From: Trichobilharzia regenti
Taxonomy: Eukaryota; Platyhelminthes; Trematoda; Strigeidida; Schistosomatidae
DNA length: 64,000 nucleotides
NCBI GenBank assembly: GCA_944472135.2
Contig: OX235262.1
Span: 28,009,362 to 28,073,361 of the forward strand
Direction: 5' to 3'
In this document: piece after piece, positions 36,601 through 46,805 of the stretch
Position numbering within the stretch: position 1 is the first letter of the stretch
Layout: each line of letters starts with the position of its first letter
The notes under the pieces: generated by a model
What the model was told of the DNA's origin: nothing
The model's input: only the letters and a program-made list of their open reading frames with translations
Database searches by the model: none
Position numbers and translations under genes: made by a program

Positions 36601-37085
36601 CGAAGTCGTCTGATTCACCCAACTCATTTGTTTTGTGGTACTAATTATTTTTTTCTTCTCAGACTCATCAATCTTCTTATATACAGTATCACTAAACACA
36701 AGTAAATTTTTGTTCTTTAACAGTACATGTTACATGCACCGAAAAAAATTAGATGTATACTTTTTCGATTTTCTAGATTTGGCATTATTTTACTGTACGG
36801 TAAATGCACATCATTTCTTTTAAAAAAGACTCCGATTTGGTGCATTTTCCTCAGCAAGGTTCTTAGCGTTCCAGGTGCGACGAGCACTGGACAAGAAACA
36901 AATGAAGCACGAGATCAAACGAACAGCGTCAAGGAAGAGATGCACAGACACCCTATTAACATAGGTAGATGGACCAGTAGGCACCACCTAGCCTCTCGGA
37001 GTAGATTTTTCCCCCATATGGGCACAGTCGAGTTATTTTTACTTCCGACTGGCTCTGTCTTAAGGTCCTCACAACCCCTGTAGCG

Positions 37086-37429
37086 GTAAATAATTCCCCA
37101 AAATTATTGACCATAAGAATCATCAGTGAACATTGGATGCTGACCCTTAGAGTTCAAGTCGACTTGTTTAGCTGAAGGCTTCCGGTCAAGCATCCATTCC
37201 ATTTGGTACTCTGTCATGTCACGTTCGTGCACGATCACTAGCCAGTTAAGCAGTCATCTCGGAATCCGTTTTGGTCCCGAGATATATCTCGTAATTAGGA
37301 CGACCGATTCTGTCGTTTTGCTTTGCATTTGGTCCACGAGAAACGAATACTATAGAAGTTGTTGGTATAAGATCTTGCGTTAATATACCCAGTACTGTTC
37401 GCAAACGTCTATACCGTCAATCTCCAAAC
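37086..37429 (+). repeat. 3' LTR of element A, copy 1
   Basis: Pairs with 31743-32086. Followed by unrelated sequence from 37430. Confidence 0.85.
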
Positions 37430-37778
37430 GAGTTTAGACTGAACACCGGTTCAAAAAAGACAGAAATATTGGAAGAAGCAGGGATAACCAGATAAGTGAT
37501 TTGTGAAATTTGCTTTTGATAGAATAGGTTACAGGAAATTGCTGTAAATCAAAGTCGTAAGCTTCAATATACATATTCCATGTCAATTTTATTCGGGAAT
37601 TACAAGAGGCTGCGTTGCTAGGAAGTATGGGCGTTTCGATAAACAACTGCCAAAGCAAGACATAGGATGCAGAATTTACAATCATTATCAAGTTATAAGT
37701 TAGAAAATGTTCGGAAATTCATAAAATTCTACCACTACCAGAAAGCACCTCATCGTTCTAATGTTAGTAGTTTCATGG
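37430..37778. other. Unassigned DNA after element A
   Basis: No convincing gene. A minus-strand frame of 85 codons (37434-37691) has no recognisable features. Present in three copies because of the duplications. Confidence 0.4.
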
Positions 37779-38120
37779 TGTGACGACAGAAGACAAGGGA
37801 CGGGCAATGGATGGTTTATTGAGAAAATCAACACACATTCATAGATTTTTATATACATTATTGTCAGCAGAGAAGCAACGTTTTCTGATTGGTTGTTTTC
37901 TTCCTGAAGGTTATTCTGTCACCCCTTCGTGACCATTGCTTAGAAGGTCGTTCGATATATCGTCGGATCGTACTTGCACAAGTTAAGTTTGTTGTGATTG
38001 GTTGGTGAGTTCCTCAAAGTCAAACTTTGTTACTGTTTTTTCTCATGACCCCGATTTGTTACATAAACAGTGACGTAAATTGTTGTCTGCAATTTTGGCT
38101 TGTAGACAGCCCTCACCACA
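37779..38120 (-). mobile_element. Antisense solo LTR, diverged element C family
   Basis: The reverse complement begins TGTGGTGAGGGC and ends CTGTCGTCACA, with the same layout as the 341-bp LTR of element C (CCAATCA repeats, TGTTGATTTT, then an AATAAA signal) but substantially diverged. No coding part is attached and no clear target duplication is seen. Confidence 0.8.
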
Positions 38121-38614
38121 ATCAGACCAACTTAGCGATGATCAACAGGTTTCATCATGAAGGCTGTTCAGATATTCATCAGATGTTCTGAGAATATTCT
38201 AAACATTCACAGAGTGTAGGTTGTGGTGATTTAAACACTCCATTAGAGTAATAATAATGTGGGGGAAAGCATTGCCCTATCAGTACCGTGACTGGAGGCA
38301 GTGGTTTAGAAAAACCAGAGGGTGAAAGAAAACTGCATGAGAGGTGCAGGATTAACTAACAAAAGTTTATAATTTAAGATAAATGGTGTACGGTAAATGC
38401 ATGGTTCTTTTTTTACCGAGAAGTTATGTTCGTAGAATTTTATGAGGTTTCTCACTAACGATTGTTTTAATTGCATATTAATAAAAAAGGGATAAATGTC
38501 CCCACCCATATAATGTAGTAGTAAAAATAGCATATGAAAAAGAAATTAAACCCAAAAGTCAAAGTTCATGAAATATGTAGATAAAAGCGAATGTTTAGTA
38601 ATATCTATAACGTC
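38121..38614. other. Unassigned AT-rich DNA
   Basis: No gene or element recognised. Ends at the ATTA target site of element C. Confidence 0.4.
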
Positions 38615-38618
38615 ATTA
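38615..38618 (+). repeat. Left target-site duplication (ATTA) of element C
   Basis: ATTA here and at 43123-43126. The unoccupied versions at 49261-49264 and at 57041-57044 on the right arm have a single ATTA. Confidence 0.9.
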
Positions 38619-38959
38619 TGTGGTGAGAGCAGGCTGCTAGCCGATTGGTTGGCACTAATCTACGTTAATGTCTAGGTCACTAATATTGGCCGTGAACAAG
38701 GCTGTTTCAACAACCAATCACAGCAAACTTAAATGTGGACAAATATGATTCGCAGATAGATGGCTCTACTTTCCGAGAAATATCGAACACAACCAATCAT
38801 AAGACTGTGTTTGTCTGCTTAACTTCCGAGAAACAACCAATCAGAAGACTGCCTTTTTCTGCTTGCATAAGCCTTATTAATGCATTAAAATATATATAAA
38901 TACGTGTTGATTTTCGTAATAAAACGATCTGTTGCCAGCCCTTGTCTTCTGTTGTTACA
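38619..38959 (+). repeat. 5' LTR of element C
   Basis: 341 bp, TGTGGTG to TTACA. Contains repeated CCAATCA motifs, a TATATAAATA box near 38891 and AATAAAA near 38917. The likely primer-binding site TGGTGTCGCTGCC starts at 38962. Confidence 0.93.
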
Positions 38960-38983
38960 TTTGGTGTCGCTGCCTCCAAGAAG

Positions 38984-39535
38984 ATGAAGATCCCGTGGCC
39001 AGCTGCGTTTGAAGAAGGGACATACGGAGCTTCTTACGTGACTTCGAGCCGTTGCTGAGCTGGTGGGTGTCAAGGAGCAGGCGGCGAAGGCAGTTGTCCT
39101 GGGGACGCTGTTGAGAGGCCGAGCGAAGGCTGCATATGACAGCGTAGACAGGTCAAATGGCACAGCGTCTTGGAAGAAATTGGTTGAACGACTAGTGTCC
39201 GAGTTTGACAGCGAAACAGACAGACAGCTAGCAATGCAGCAGTTCCGGTCAATGAAGCTTGGACCTGATGGAGACCCGCTAGTGTTGGCGGTGAAACTGA
39301 CTAATCTACTTCGACGCGCGCTTCCCACTTTAGATGAAGAATCAGAAGCGCAGTTACTGTCTTCCCAATTCATCGAGAGTGTCCCCGACCACATTTCTCA
39401 GCGATTAAAACTGGTTAACGCAACGCAGCCGATGGATATTAGTGAGCTGGCGAAGGTGACCAGACAGCTGCTGAGCACAACGGTAGCCGCTATAGACCAA
39501 CCAAAACCAAACGAATATGAGCAAAAATTGAAGCA
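38984..39535 (+). pseudogene. Gag of element C, frameshifted
   Basis: Opens at ATG 38984 (MKIPWPAAFEEG), 24 bp after the LTR. A shift within the first 80 bp moves the reading to the frame open from 39063. That frame has LGTLLRGRAKAAYDS, a coiled helical capsid-like region, and a C-terminal IDQPKPNEYEQK segment. Near 39524, at a run of five A, the homologous reading moves into the -1 frame, which continues to the zinc knuckle. This could be a mutation, a sequencing slip or -1 ribosomal slippage; no canonical heptamer is present. Gag would form the virus-like particle. Confidence 0.75.
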
Positions 39536-40167
39536 TTGCAGCGGGAAGTGGCGGCGTTAAAGTTGGCTGATAGAAAAGACCGGTGTTTTGAATGCGGTAA
39601 GCCGGGACACTGGAGAAGATACTGCCCAGAAAGGCGAAAAAGAAAAAATTTCAGACGGTATAATGCTTGTTCTTTCTTTCGTATGAACCTAGGTTTAGTG
39701 GGGGCTATTGAGAAAGGCGCTCTGTATTCGAAGTTGCGAGTGAATGATCGAGAAGTAGTATGTTTGATAGATACAGGGCGGCCGTGTCGTTAATAGATAA
39801 GAATTTATGTAAGAGTGTTAGTCCGTGTTCATTGACAGTACAAACAGTAGGCGGGTATGTGTTGCGTATCACGGGTAGATCGAACTGTACGGTCGTTGTT
39901 GGTGGCTGCGAGGTGACGTTTCCTTTCATTGTTGTACCCGAACTACAGCGAACGATATTAGGAGCGGATTTTCTGCGTGAGATTGGTGCCATAATCGACA
40001 CGCAAGCGAACGTGGTGATCACGAAATACGGGCATATCAACATGTATGAGACCAGCGAGATAGCAGCGATTAAGCTGTCGACGGTACACAATGTGACAGA
40101 GTTAATTAATAAATACGATCATCTGTTCACTGGAGATGGGACCCATACGGTTATTGCGATAAGGTGA
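39536..40167 (+). pseudogene. Nucleocapsid and protease of element C
   Basis: The first part (39536-39780) holds a CCHC knuckle CFECGKPGHWRRYC and then CLIDTG, the start of the aspartic protease active site. Directly after DTG the frame shifts by one base (near 39777), and the rest of the protease (SLIDKNL, TILGADFL) is in the frame open from 39760 to 40167. One single-base lesion separates this copy from an open protease. Confidence 0.8.
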
Positions 40168-41882
40168 ATCATGAAATTCCGTTAAGTGATCCGAAAGTAA
40201 GGTCATTTTTAACGCGAAGAGTTCCATGTCATCTGGAAGGCGAAGTGGAGCGACAAGTGCAAGAGATGTTAAAAGATGATATTATTGAGGAAGCTGATAG
40301 CCCATACAACTCTCCAGTGCTGTTAGTAAAAAAAGCGAATGGGAAATATAGATTCTGTGTTGATTTCCGACAGTTAAACAGTATGACAGAGTTAAGACCG
40401 TGTGCCATGCCAACAGTGGTAGAAACCTTAGATCGCCTACAAGGTGCGAATGTGTTTTCGGTTCTCGATCTTCGCTCAGGATACTGGCAGATACCGATAA
40501 AACAAAGTGACAGAGATAAGACGGCTTTCATCGTGGGTCAGACACAATATCGATTTAAACGCATGCCGTTTGGACTAGCAGGTGCACCGTTTACGTTCAG
40601 GCGACTGATGAAGCTATTACTTAAGAACTTGAAAAACGTGGAGGTTTATGGTGATGATCTCGTCATATACAGTCAAAACGAAAACGATCACGTCAACCAT
40701 GTAGAAGCCGTGCTGCGACGCATCGAAGAGTTTGGACTACGCGTCAACAAAACCAAGTCTCAGATAGCCAAAAAGAATGTTACTCTGTTGGGACATAAAG
40801 TGGGAAATGGTGAGATTAAACCACTGCCGGAGAAAATTTTGACGATTAAAACGATTCCAGCCCCGAATTCAAAGAGAAAACTGAGACAATTCTTGGGTAG
40901 AGCAGCGTTTTATAGTCGCTTCGTGAAGAACTTCAATGAGATAGCAGCCCCTCTATACAGGCTACTAGGTGAGCCAAAGTTTGTTTGGTCGGAAGAATCG
41001 CAGAGGACATTCGACAGAATTAAACAGCTGCTCGACCACCAACAAATGACGCTAAAACTACCTGTGCCAGGAAGACAGTTCACAGTGTGCACAGATGCCA
41101 GTGACTACGCTATAGGTGCGGTCCTAAGACAGGACGAGGGAATCGTTGAGTATGCCAGTAGGGTGTTGACCCTCACAGAGAGAAAGTATTCAACGATAGA
41201 GAAAGAATGTTTAGCAATGGTATGGGCAGTCGACAAATGGAGACCTTATTTACTCGGCCGGCGGTTCCACATCGAAACTGATCATAAGCCGCTACAATTT
41301 TTGAAGACAGCGAGAGACCCACGGGGGAAGTTGTCACGGTGGATGTTGCGTCTTCAGGAGTACGATTTTACGATCTCACACGTTCCTGGAAGTGAAAATG
41401 TCTTGGCAGATTTGTTATCGAGACCAGAAGATGAGTCTGAGTTGCCCGAGGTCGCTTACGGAGTGCATGCAGTAGAACAAGACCCACTAAGACTTGCACG
41501 TAGGCAGAGGTTGGACGATACGCTGAATACAGTAATACAGGTGATCACCAACGGAATAGAAGTGGATCAAACTACGGCGAGTAAGGAGCTAACCACACTA
41601 CTCAGACAGAGGGATCGACTCAGAGTGAATGCCTACGGGACTCTGACCTGGCGAGAGAACGACGGAAGCTGGCTGGCTGTCATACCTCAATCGTCGCGCC
41701 ACGACATGATAGAAGAATGTCACCAGCTAGCGCATACAGGCGTGGCCAGAACGACCGACCTCCTAAGACAAAGTATGTACTGGCCAGGTATGAGAGAAGA
41801 CGTAGCAAGATACGTACTTGGATGTCCACGGTGCCAGCTGATGAAAGGTGACCGGTATATACGATTCCAGTTACCGCGATAG
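40164..41882 (+). CDS. Reverse transcriptase-RNase H of element C
   Basis: 572 codons open. RT begins in a DDIIEEADSPYNSPVLLV block, with DFRQLN, LDLRSGYWQI and FKRMPFGLAGAP, and catalytic YGDD near residues 162-165. RNase H has TDASDYAIGAV, IEKECLA and TDHKP. The integrase zinc module (H-x3-H ... C-x2-C, about 525-560) closes the frame. It stops at 41880-41882 because of a one-base shift in a TA-rich stretch near 41855; the integrase core continues in another frame. The enzyme would copy the element RNA. Start: the ATG at 40170 or an upstream fusion with protease; no independent start is expected in this family. Confidence 0.88.
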   Translation: MNHEIPLSDPKVRSFLTRRVPCHLEGEVERQVQEMLKDDIIEEADSPYNSPVLLVKKANGKYRFCVDFRQLNSMTELRPCAMPTVVETLDRLQGANVFSVLDLRSGYWQIPIKQSDRDKTAFIVGQTQYRFKRMPFGLAGAPFTFRRLMKLLLKNLKNVEVYGDDLVIYSQNENDHVNHVEAVLRRIEEFGLRVNKTKSQIAKKNVTLLGHKVGNGEIKPLPEKILTIKTIPAPNSKRKLRQFLGRAAFYSRFVKNFNEIAAPLYRLLGEPKFVWSEESQRTFDRIKQLLDHQQMTLKLPVPGRQFTVCTDASDYAIGAVLRQDEGIVEYASRVLTLTERKYSTIEKECLAMVWAVDKWRPYLLGRRFHIETDHKPLQFLKTARDPRGKLSRWMLRLQEYDFTISHVPGSENVLADLLSRPEDESELPEVAYGVHAVEQDPLRLARRQRLDDTLNTVIQVITNGIEVDQTTASKELTTLLRQRDRLRVNAYGTLTWRENDGSWLAVIPQSSRHDMIEECHQLAHTGVARTTDLLRQSMYWPGMREDVARYVLGCPRCQLMKGDRYIRFQLPR

Positions 41883-41887
41883 GTGAC

Positions 41888-42802
41888 TTGTGGTCCGTAG
41901 ATGTCATGGGTCCATTTCCTCAGACATCCAATGGTAATCAGTACCTCTTGGTGATGACGGAACACGCGACACGATGGGTAGACGCCGTAGCAATCCCAGA
42001 CCAACGTGCAAGAACCGTGACAGATGCAGTAGTTAGACACATTGTTGCAGACCACGGCGTACCGAAGACAATACTGACAGACCAAGGTCCCTGTTTCGAG
42101 AGTGAAGAGTTTACTTCCCGTTTGCAACAGCTGGGCATCAAGAGGATCAGAACGACCCCATACCATCCACAAACGAATGGCCTAACGGAGAGAAACAACC
42201 GTACACTGAAAGAGTGGCTGGCTTCGAAGGGCGGGAACTGGGAAACGGAGCTTCCACTGATTTTACTAACACATCGGGCTACCACTCAGGAAACAACGAA
42301 GAAGTCACCCTTCCAACTGATGTATGGTAGAAAACCACGATTACCGGTACACAATGAGACCTGGCCCATGCACCAAAAGTGGAGTACGACGAAATTAAAA
42401 GCAGAGAGGAAAGAGGCAGTCAAGAATGTAATACGGAAGCAGCGCAGTGATGTCACGAAGTCTCAGATGAAAGAAAGGACGCAGTGCATTACCTTTGCAG
42501 TCGGGGACCAAGTGAAGTGTAGAGACAGGAGATATACAGTTGGAGGCGGGCTAGGTTCACGGAAACTCCTTCCAAAGTGGGAAGGACCATACACAATCAC
42601 AAAAAGACGGGGTCAAGTATATACCATCCGAAGAGGTGATAAACAGAAACGAGTTAACGCCAGTCAGCTCCAAAGATGGGTACAGTGGGACAAGCCGGTC
42701 AGTAACAATCCTCAACTAGAGGATGTAGCACCCAGAAGGTCGGAACGTCTGCGCACAAAGCTATTTGACGGGGGGACGAGTGTGGTGAGAGCAGGCTGCT
42801 AG
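41888..42802 (+). CDS. Integrase core and C-terminus of element C (separated by a frameshift)
   Basis: About 304 codons without an ATG at its start; it is the continuation of pol. The catalytic triad is visible: D in SVDVMGPF, D in LTDQGPCF, E in HPQTNGLTERNN. A GPY-type domain follows (LPKWEGPYTITKR) and the frame ends with a basic RRSERLR tail just inside the 3' LTR. The protein would insert the cDNA into the chromosome, producing the 4-bp duplication seen here. Whole apart from the upstream shift. Confidence 0.85.
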   Translation: MWSVDVMGPFPQTSNGNQYLLVMTEHATRWVDAVAIPDQRARTVTDAVVRHIVADHGVPKTILTDQGPCFESEEFTSRLQQLGIKRIRTTPYHPQTNGLTERNNRTLKEWLASKGGNWETELPLILLTHRATTQETTKKSPFQLMYGRKPRLPVHNETWPMHQKWSTTKLKAERKEAVKNVIRKQRSDVTKSQMKERTQCITFAVGDQVKCRDRRYTVGGGLGSRKLLPKWEGPYTITKRRGQVYTIRRGDKQKRVNASQLQRWVQWDKPVSNNPQLEDVAPRRSERLRTKLFDGGTSVVRAGC

Positions 42803-43122
42803 CCGATTGGTTGGCACTAATCTACGTTAATGTCTAGGTCACTAATATTGGCCGTGAACAAGGCTGTTTCAACAACCAATCACAGCAAACTTAAATGTGG
42901 ACAAATATGATTCGCAGATAGATGGCTCTACTTTCCGAGAAATATCGAACACAACCAATCATAAGACTGTGTTTGTCTGCTTAACTTCCGAGAAACAACC
43001 AATCAGAAGACTGCCTTTTTCTGCTTGCATAAGCCTTATTAATGCATATAAAATATATATAAATACGTGTTGATTTTCGTAATAAAACGATCTGTTGCCA
43101 GCCCTTGTCTTCTGTTGTTACA
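42781..43122 (+). repeat. 3' LTR of element C
   Basis: 342 bp, one base longer than the 5' LTR (GCATATAAAA against GCATTAAAA) and otherwise identical by eye. Confidence 0.93.
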
Positions 43123-43194
43123 ATTATGGTATATACAGCTGGTTGTCCCTCTGAGGTCTGAAATTGTAATATATACTTGCATTCAGAGAGTTAT
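43123..43194 (+). repeat. Tandem duplication, copy 1 (part 2)
   Basis: Starts with the right ATTA duplication of element C. The next 68 bp match 49265-49332 with two substitutions (GAGGTCTG, CAGAGAG) and end at the BEL element. Confidence 0.88.
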
Positions 43195-43559
43195 TGTCAA
43201 TGGAGTTGAAGATTGAACGATCAATTCTTGGTTGTTTGCTCAAAATCAACTTCCTCGATTTTCGCGGAGGCATCAATACGACAGTCATCGTCTCATCGGT
43301 CGCTGTTCAGAAAGAAGAGTGAAACATCGTCAGGAGTAACATAACGATTTATTATTGTAATATTTGTTTACAGACCTTAGTTGCTTAGTTCGTTTATTCC
43401 TTTTATATGTTGGTGTAACAATAAAGAAATAACAAGCAGCAGATCGGTGTTTTGGTTTTTGCGTCCGTTATTACTAAGCGTTTCTGAAACTCAAAGGAAC
43501 AGCGTGGGCCCGAGCGTAGCGAGAGCTGGGCATTAACGGTTTATGAGACGAGACTGACA
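43195..43559 (+). repeat. 5' LTR of the BEL-type element
   Basis: Begins TGTCAATG and ends CTGACA. Contains an AATAAAG signal near 43421. Confidence 0.88.
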
Positions 43560-43703
43560 GTTTCTGACGCTAGAAACAGATCTGGCGGATTCAAACAGTT
43601 GGTGAAAGTTTGGATAGTCACCGTTCATCTTTCCTGGTGCCGGTCAAGTCCTCTTTGAACAAGCAATATCTGGAACGTTTTTGGAATTGGGTCAAGTTCA
43701 ACA

Positions 43704-45659
43704 ATGCCTGGGTCAAAGAAGGGACAGAGTGTCTTGGATGCAAACAGGAAAGTAAGTCATGGTGACTTGTCTGTTACTTGTAACGATGTGTCTGATGTTA
43801 AGCATGACATGGTTGATGTTACTGTTTCACCGTTCAGGGATAATAGGAACATCAAACTCCCTAAATTTGAACCACGGTGTTTTGATGGAAATCCGGCTGA
43901 TTATTTACAATTTGTAAAGGAGTTTGAGATCATGCTGAATAGTTTTCTATTAAGTGATGAATTGAAGTTAATTTATTTGATGAGATATTGCACTGGAGAT
44001 GCTGCAAGAGCTATACAGTGCTGTAAGTTTATGAAGCCAAAGCAGGGCTACGATGAGGCTATGAGCATATTACGCCAAAGGTTTGGAGGACCCTCGATGA
44101 TTGCAGGGAAATTATTCGAGGCCGTTGAGGGTAATGGTGGTCAATTACAGGATGACTCCCAGGCACTCACTGAGTTTTTGGATAATTTGCTAATTTACAA
44201 GAATGGAATGATTTCGATGAATCGAATGAGTGACCTCAACTCGAGTTTTATACTAGAAGTAATAGCAAGACGTCTACCTACTCGACTGCAAAGGAAGTGG
44301 GTGAAGATAAGCTCCCGTATGGAGGATGAGGGTATCGAGCCAAAGTTTGATGATATCCTGAAACTGATAAATACTAGTGTCAATCAATCGATGAGCAAGT
44401 TTGCCAGTATATTGAATCTCACCCCTAGAATAGAGCAGTCTGAGGGTAAAACGCACTCATTGATGACGAATAAGCCTCACAGAGGTGGTTATCGAGAAAG
44501 CTCCATGATGTCTAGTAATGCATATAGACCTAGTGAGTGTAACAGGATTCGTAGTACATCCTCAACAGATAAGTTACAAGATGCAAGACAAACACGGTTG
44601 TGTTGTACTCGTTTGCAAGAGATGCATACAAAGGTGAGCTGTGAACCAGTGAGCAAGTTCAGTGATAAGCTAAATGTAAACTCCGGGCCTGACTCCGAAT
44701 TGTGTGACGATAACGGTGCGGTGAAGAAGTCTGTAGTTGCAACTGGTAAGCCATTGTTGAATAGAGTGCCACAGAATAGAGTTACTGCTTCAGAGTGCAG
44801 TTCTGACTCCAAAAGTTTACAAGGTATTACTAGTCAGAGTGAAGTTATAAAACCTTTTATGATTGGCGGGGAGGAACCAAAATTGTCTACTTCTATTATT
44901 AAAGAGTTTGAAAATGATGAAGTTGACGGTAAATTGAATATTTGTGGTAATGATCATGATAGTGCACATTTGTCTTTGGTTGATCATTATGAGATGCGGG
45001 ATATGCCTACTACTGCTAAGTTAAATAAAGGTTCTGTACAACTACAACGTGAAGTAGAATTGAACGCAGATGCAGTTGCAGATGGCATGCATACTTGTGA
45101 GACCGTCAGTGTAATTGATCAGCATGTAGCCCACCTATCATCAGATGATAGTGCTAAACCCGAACTAGTAGTGAAAGACAGCAGTGGTGGTAATCTTGCA
45201 GTTGGACAACTATCTGAAAGCCGAAAAAGAACAGCTTCTGATCCACCGCTAACTTCATCACCTTGTGTCACTCAGTCATCGTTGGTGTTGTCATCCACAA
45301 TGAAGAAGACGCCCATCAACTCTAGTATCTTCTGCAATGACTATGGTAATATCAGTTCGTTTGAAAGGACGAATATCAATGGTCAGTTTAGTGTGGATAA
45401 GCCAAGTGTAAAGGAGAGAGTTATTGTTAAATTGACTTGCACGAATAAAGGCATTTCTAGTTTCAAGTTACCATTTGAATGTTATTATCTTTGGTGTAAA
45501 TTACTCTGTTTCTACACTTGGTTGATGAGATATGTTGTGTGTTTGTTGGTCATCTATATTCTACGATACAATGACATGGGCGTGTTGCCGTTCAGATTTG
45601 AGGATATAGCTGATAGAAGGAAGTTAGCAAATGAACTCTGCGACGATTTTCCAACCTAG
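43704..45659 (+). CDS. Gag-like protein of BEL-type element with hydrophobic C-terminus
   Basis: 651 codons open from an ATG (MPGSKKGQS). Residues about 50-220 carry the KLPKFEPRCFDGNPADYLQF block, an MRYCTGDAARAI helix and the LRQRFGGPSMIAGKLFEAV segment, matching the DUF1759-type gag of BEL/Pao elements. The long middle is low in known motifs and rich in serine and charge. I see no CCHC knuckle and no protease. Near residues 592-618 there is a strongly hydrophobic segment (LLCFYTWLMRYVVCLLVIYIL) that could span a membrane, followed by a short acidic tail. Gag would assemble particles; the tail is unexplained. With near-identical LTRs around it, the open frame may simply be young, or may be kept because the element supplies its own gag. 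Confidence 0.8.
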   Translation: MPGSKKGQSVLDANRKVSHGDLSVTCNDVSDVKHDMVDVTVSPFRDNRNIKLPKFEPRCFDGNPADYLQFVKEFEIMLNSFLLSDELKLIYLMRYCTGDAARAIQCCKFMKPKQGYDEAMSILRQRFGGPSMIAGKLFEAVEGNGGQLQDDSQALTEFLDNLLIYKNGMISMNRMSDLNSSFILEVIARRLPTRLQRKWVKISSRMEDEGIEPKFDDILKLINTSVNQSMSKFASILNLTPRIEQSEGKTHSLMTNKPHRGGYRESSMMSSNAYRPSECNRIRSTSSTDKLQDARQTRLCCTRLQEMHTKVSCEPVSKFSDKLNVNSGPDSELCDDNGAVKKSVVATGKPLLNRVPQNRVTASECSSDSKSLQGITSQSEVIKPFMIGGEEPKLSTSIIKEFENDEVDGKLNICGNDHDSAHLSLVDHYEMRDMPTTAKLNKGSVQLQREVELNADAVADGMHTCETVSVIDQHVAHLSSDDSAKPELVVKDSSGGNLAVGQLSESRKRTASDPPLTSSPCVTQSSLVLSSTMKKTPINSSIFCNDYGNISSFERTNINGQFSVDKPSVKERVIVKLTCTNKGISSFKLPFECYYLWCKLLCFYTWLMRYVVCLLVIYILRYNDMGVLPFRFEDIADRRKLANELCDDFPT

Positions 45660-45661
45660 AG

Positions 45662-46170
45662 CGTCAGCCTGAGAAGGGTTGTAGGCGTACTGCTGTAAGT
45701 CCTACAGTTCTTCAAAGGGTAGCGCATCAATGAGCAGTCCAATGTGCTTGGTGTATGATCTTGTACATATGTTCATATTGTATATACTGAATTGATATCA
45801 TTTATCATCTAGCTGTTGGTAATTCTGTTTGTGTACGGACGACTTCCACTTGGATCATCAACCTGAGAAGGAATGTAGGCGTACTGCTGTAAGTCCTACA
45901 GTTCTTCAAGGGTAGTTTGTCGTGCCAGAATCCACAACATTTGATGTGTTGATTGTACATATGTTTGTGTTAAATAATTGTATGAGTTCCAATTAATGTA
46001 ATTGTTGGTTAATCTTGTGTGTGTCCGGACATTCCACAACTTACAATCGTCAACCTGTGAAGGTTTGTAGGCGTACTGGTGTAAGTCCTGCAATTCTTCA
46101 AGGGTATTCCATCAAGATGTGATCCACGAGTTTGTGTGTACTGTTTGTATATACGTGTGGTGTGTCATAT
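45662..46170 (+). repeat. Three ~193-bp tandem repeats in the BEL-type element
   Basis: Each begins with a C(G/A)TCA(G/A)CCTG(A/T)GAAGG block followed by TGTAGGCGTACTG and TGTAAGTCCT. The anchors CCTG lie at 45668, 45862 and 46054, a spacing of 194 and 192 bp. Units are well diverged outside the 60-bp core, so the core seems constrained or the array is old. Non-coding. Confidence 0.85.
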
Positions 46171-46805
46171 CAATTGGTGTTATTTGAATTCATTGTGTTT
46201 ACCCGTTGTTTTCGTATCTTGTTGTTATTGCATAATTTTGTTAAAATTTTCGTCGTGATTACTTTCGAAGTTGTGTCCACTCTTCTACATCCGTGAATGA
46301 ATTGATTGATGTTAAAGACAGCAGATGGGTCGTATACGCCGGGGAGGCTATTGCTGAGAATGAAATGCACACGGAGATAATTGTTAGCTGTGGTCCGACA
46401 CGCCGGGGAGAAAGAGTGTAAACGACTGAGGCTCGCATGCGTCACCGCTATTAGAACTGAGGCAGAATGGGTGACAAGCGATTGCAGTGGTAATTGGTAG
46501 TGAGTAGATAAGAAGATGTGCGTAGAGTATCATGAGTTGGTGCTATGGTCACGTTGCATTCTGCAAGAGTCATTCTAGCAAGTGGAGACTGTGTTGCAAG
46601 ATGTCAAGAGGAGGTCTCTGTCTGGAGGCGCAGGTCGTCATTGATGTGTGAGATTGTGCTGTGAGTATGCTTGTGGTGTGTTGGCTTTCCTGTTTGTTTT
46701 CCATTTCAGCTCTGTCCGCGTGACCCAGGTTCTCGCAATGGCATCCAACTCAACGTGCATTCATCGTGAAAGAAAAAAGGGTTGGATCCCTATTTTGCCG
46801 GGGAG
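46171..46805. other. Non-coding 3' region of the BEL-type element
   Basis: No long plus-strand frame. Ends in GGGGAG directly before the 3' LTR with an A/G-rich run at 46769-46780, probably the polypurine tract region. Confidence 0.6.

Larger units (their letters stand above)
31743..37429 (+). mobile_element. Element A, copy 1: degenerate Ty3/gypsy retrotransposon
   Basis: A gag-pol relic flanked by 344-bp direct repeats (31743-32086 and 37086-37429). A TGGTGAACCC primer-binding candidate follows the first repeat. Gag is interrupted by an antisense solo LTR. Pol carries several stops and frameshifts and a 190-bp insertion, but integrase is nearly whole. No target-site duplication was found, and the LTRs lack a clear TG start, so the boundaries are approximate. 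The same lesions occur in copy 2 on the right arm, so decay came before the inverted duplication. Confidence 0.88.
36536..38618 (+). repeat. Tandem duplication, copy 1 (part 1)
   Basis: Starts in the C-terminal tail of A pol, runs through the A 3' LTR and on to the insertion point of element C, then continues at 43123-43194. Copy 2 is 47184-49332. The two copies differ by two T-run contractions and a few substitutions. The right arm matches copy 1 in the T-run length at 38408-38414, at 37700 and at 38271. Confidence 0.9.
38619..43122 (+). mobile_element. Element C: young Ty3/gypsy retrotransposon
   Basis: 4504 bp with LTRs of 341 and 342 bp that differ by a single base, flanked by a perfect 4-bp duplication. 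Gag, nucleocapsid-protease, RT-RNase H and integrase follow in order but are split among frames by about four single-base shifts. The near-identical LTRs and the empty site in two other copies of the host sequence show a recent insertion. It belongs to Ty3/gypsy by domain order; the trematode subfamily is not named. Confidence 0.93.

Noticed and set aside
36727..37083. 118-codon plus-strand frame near the end of element A
   Set aside because: It lies in the 3' untranslated region of the element, after the pol tail that ends at 36600, and resembles no known protein.
37434..37691. Minus-strand 85-codon frame found in three places
   Set aside because: It is repeated only because the DNA is duplicated; no start context, homology or codon signal supports it.
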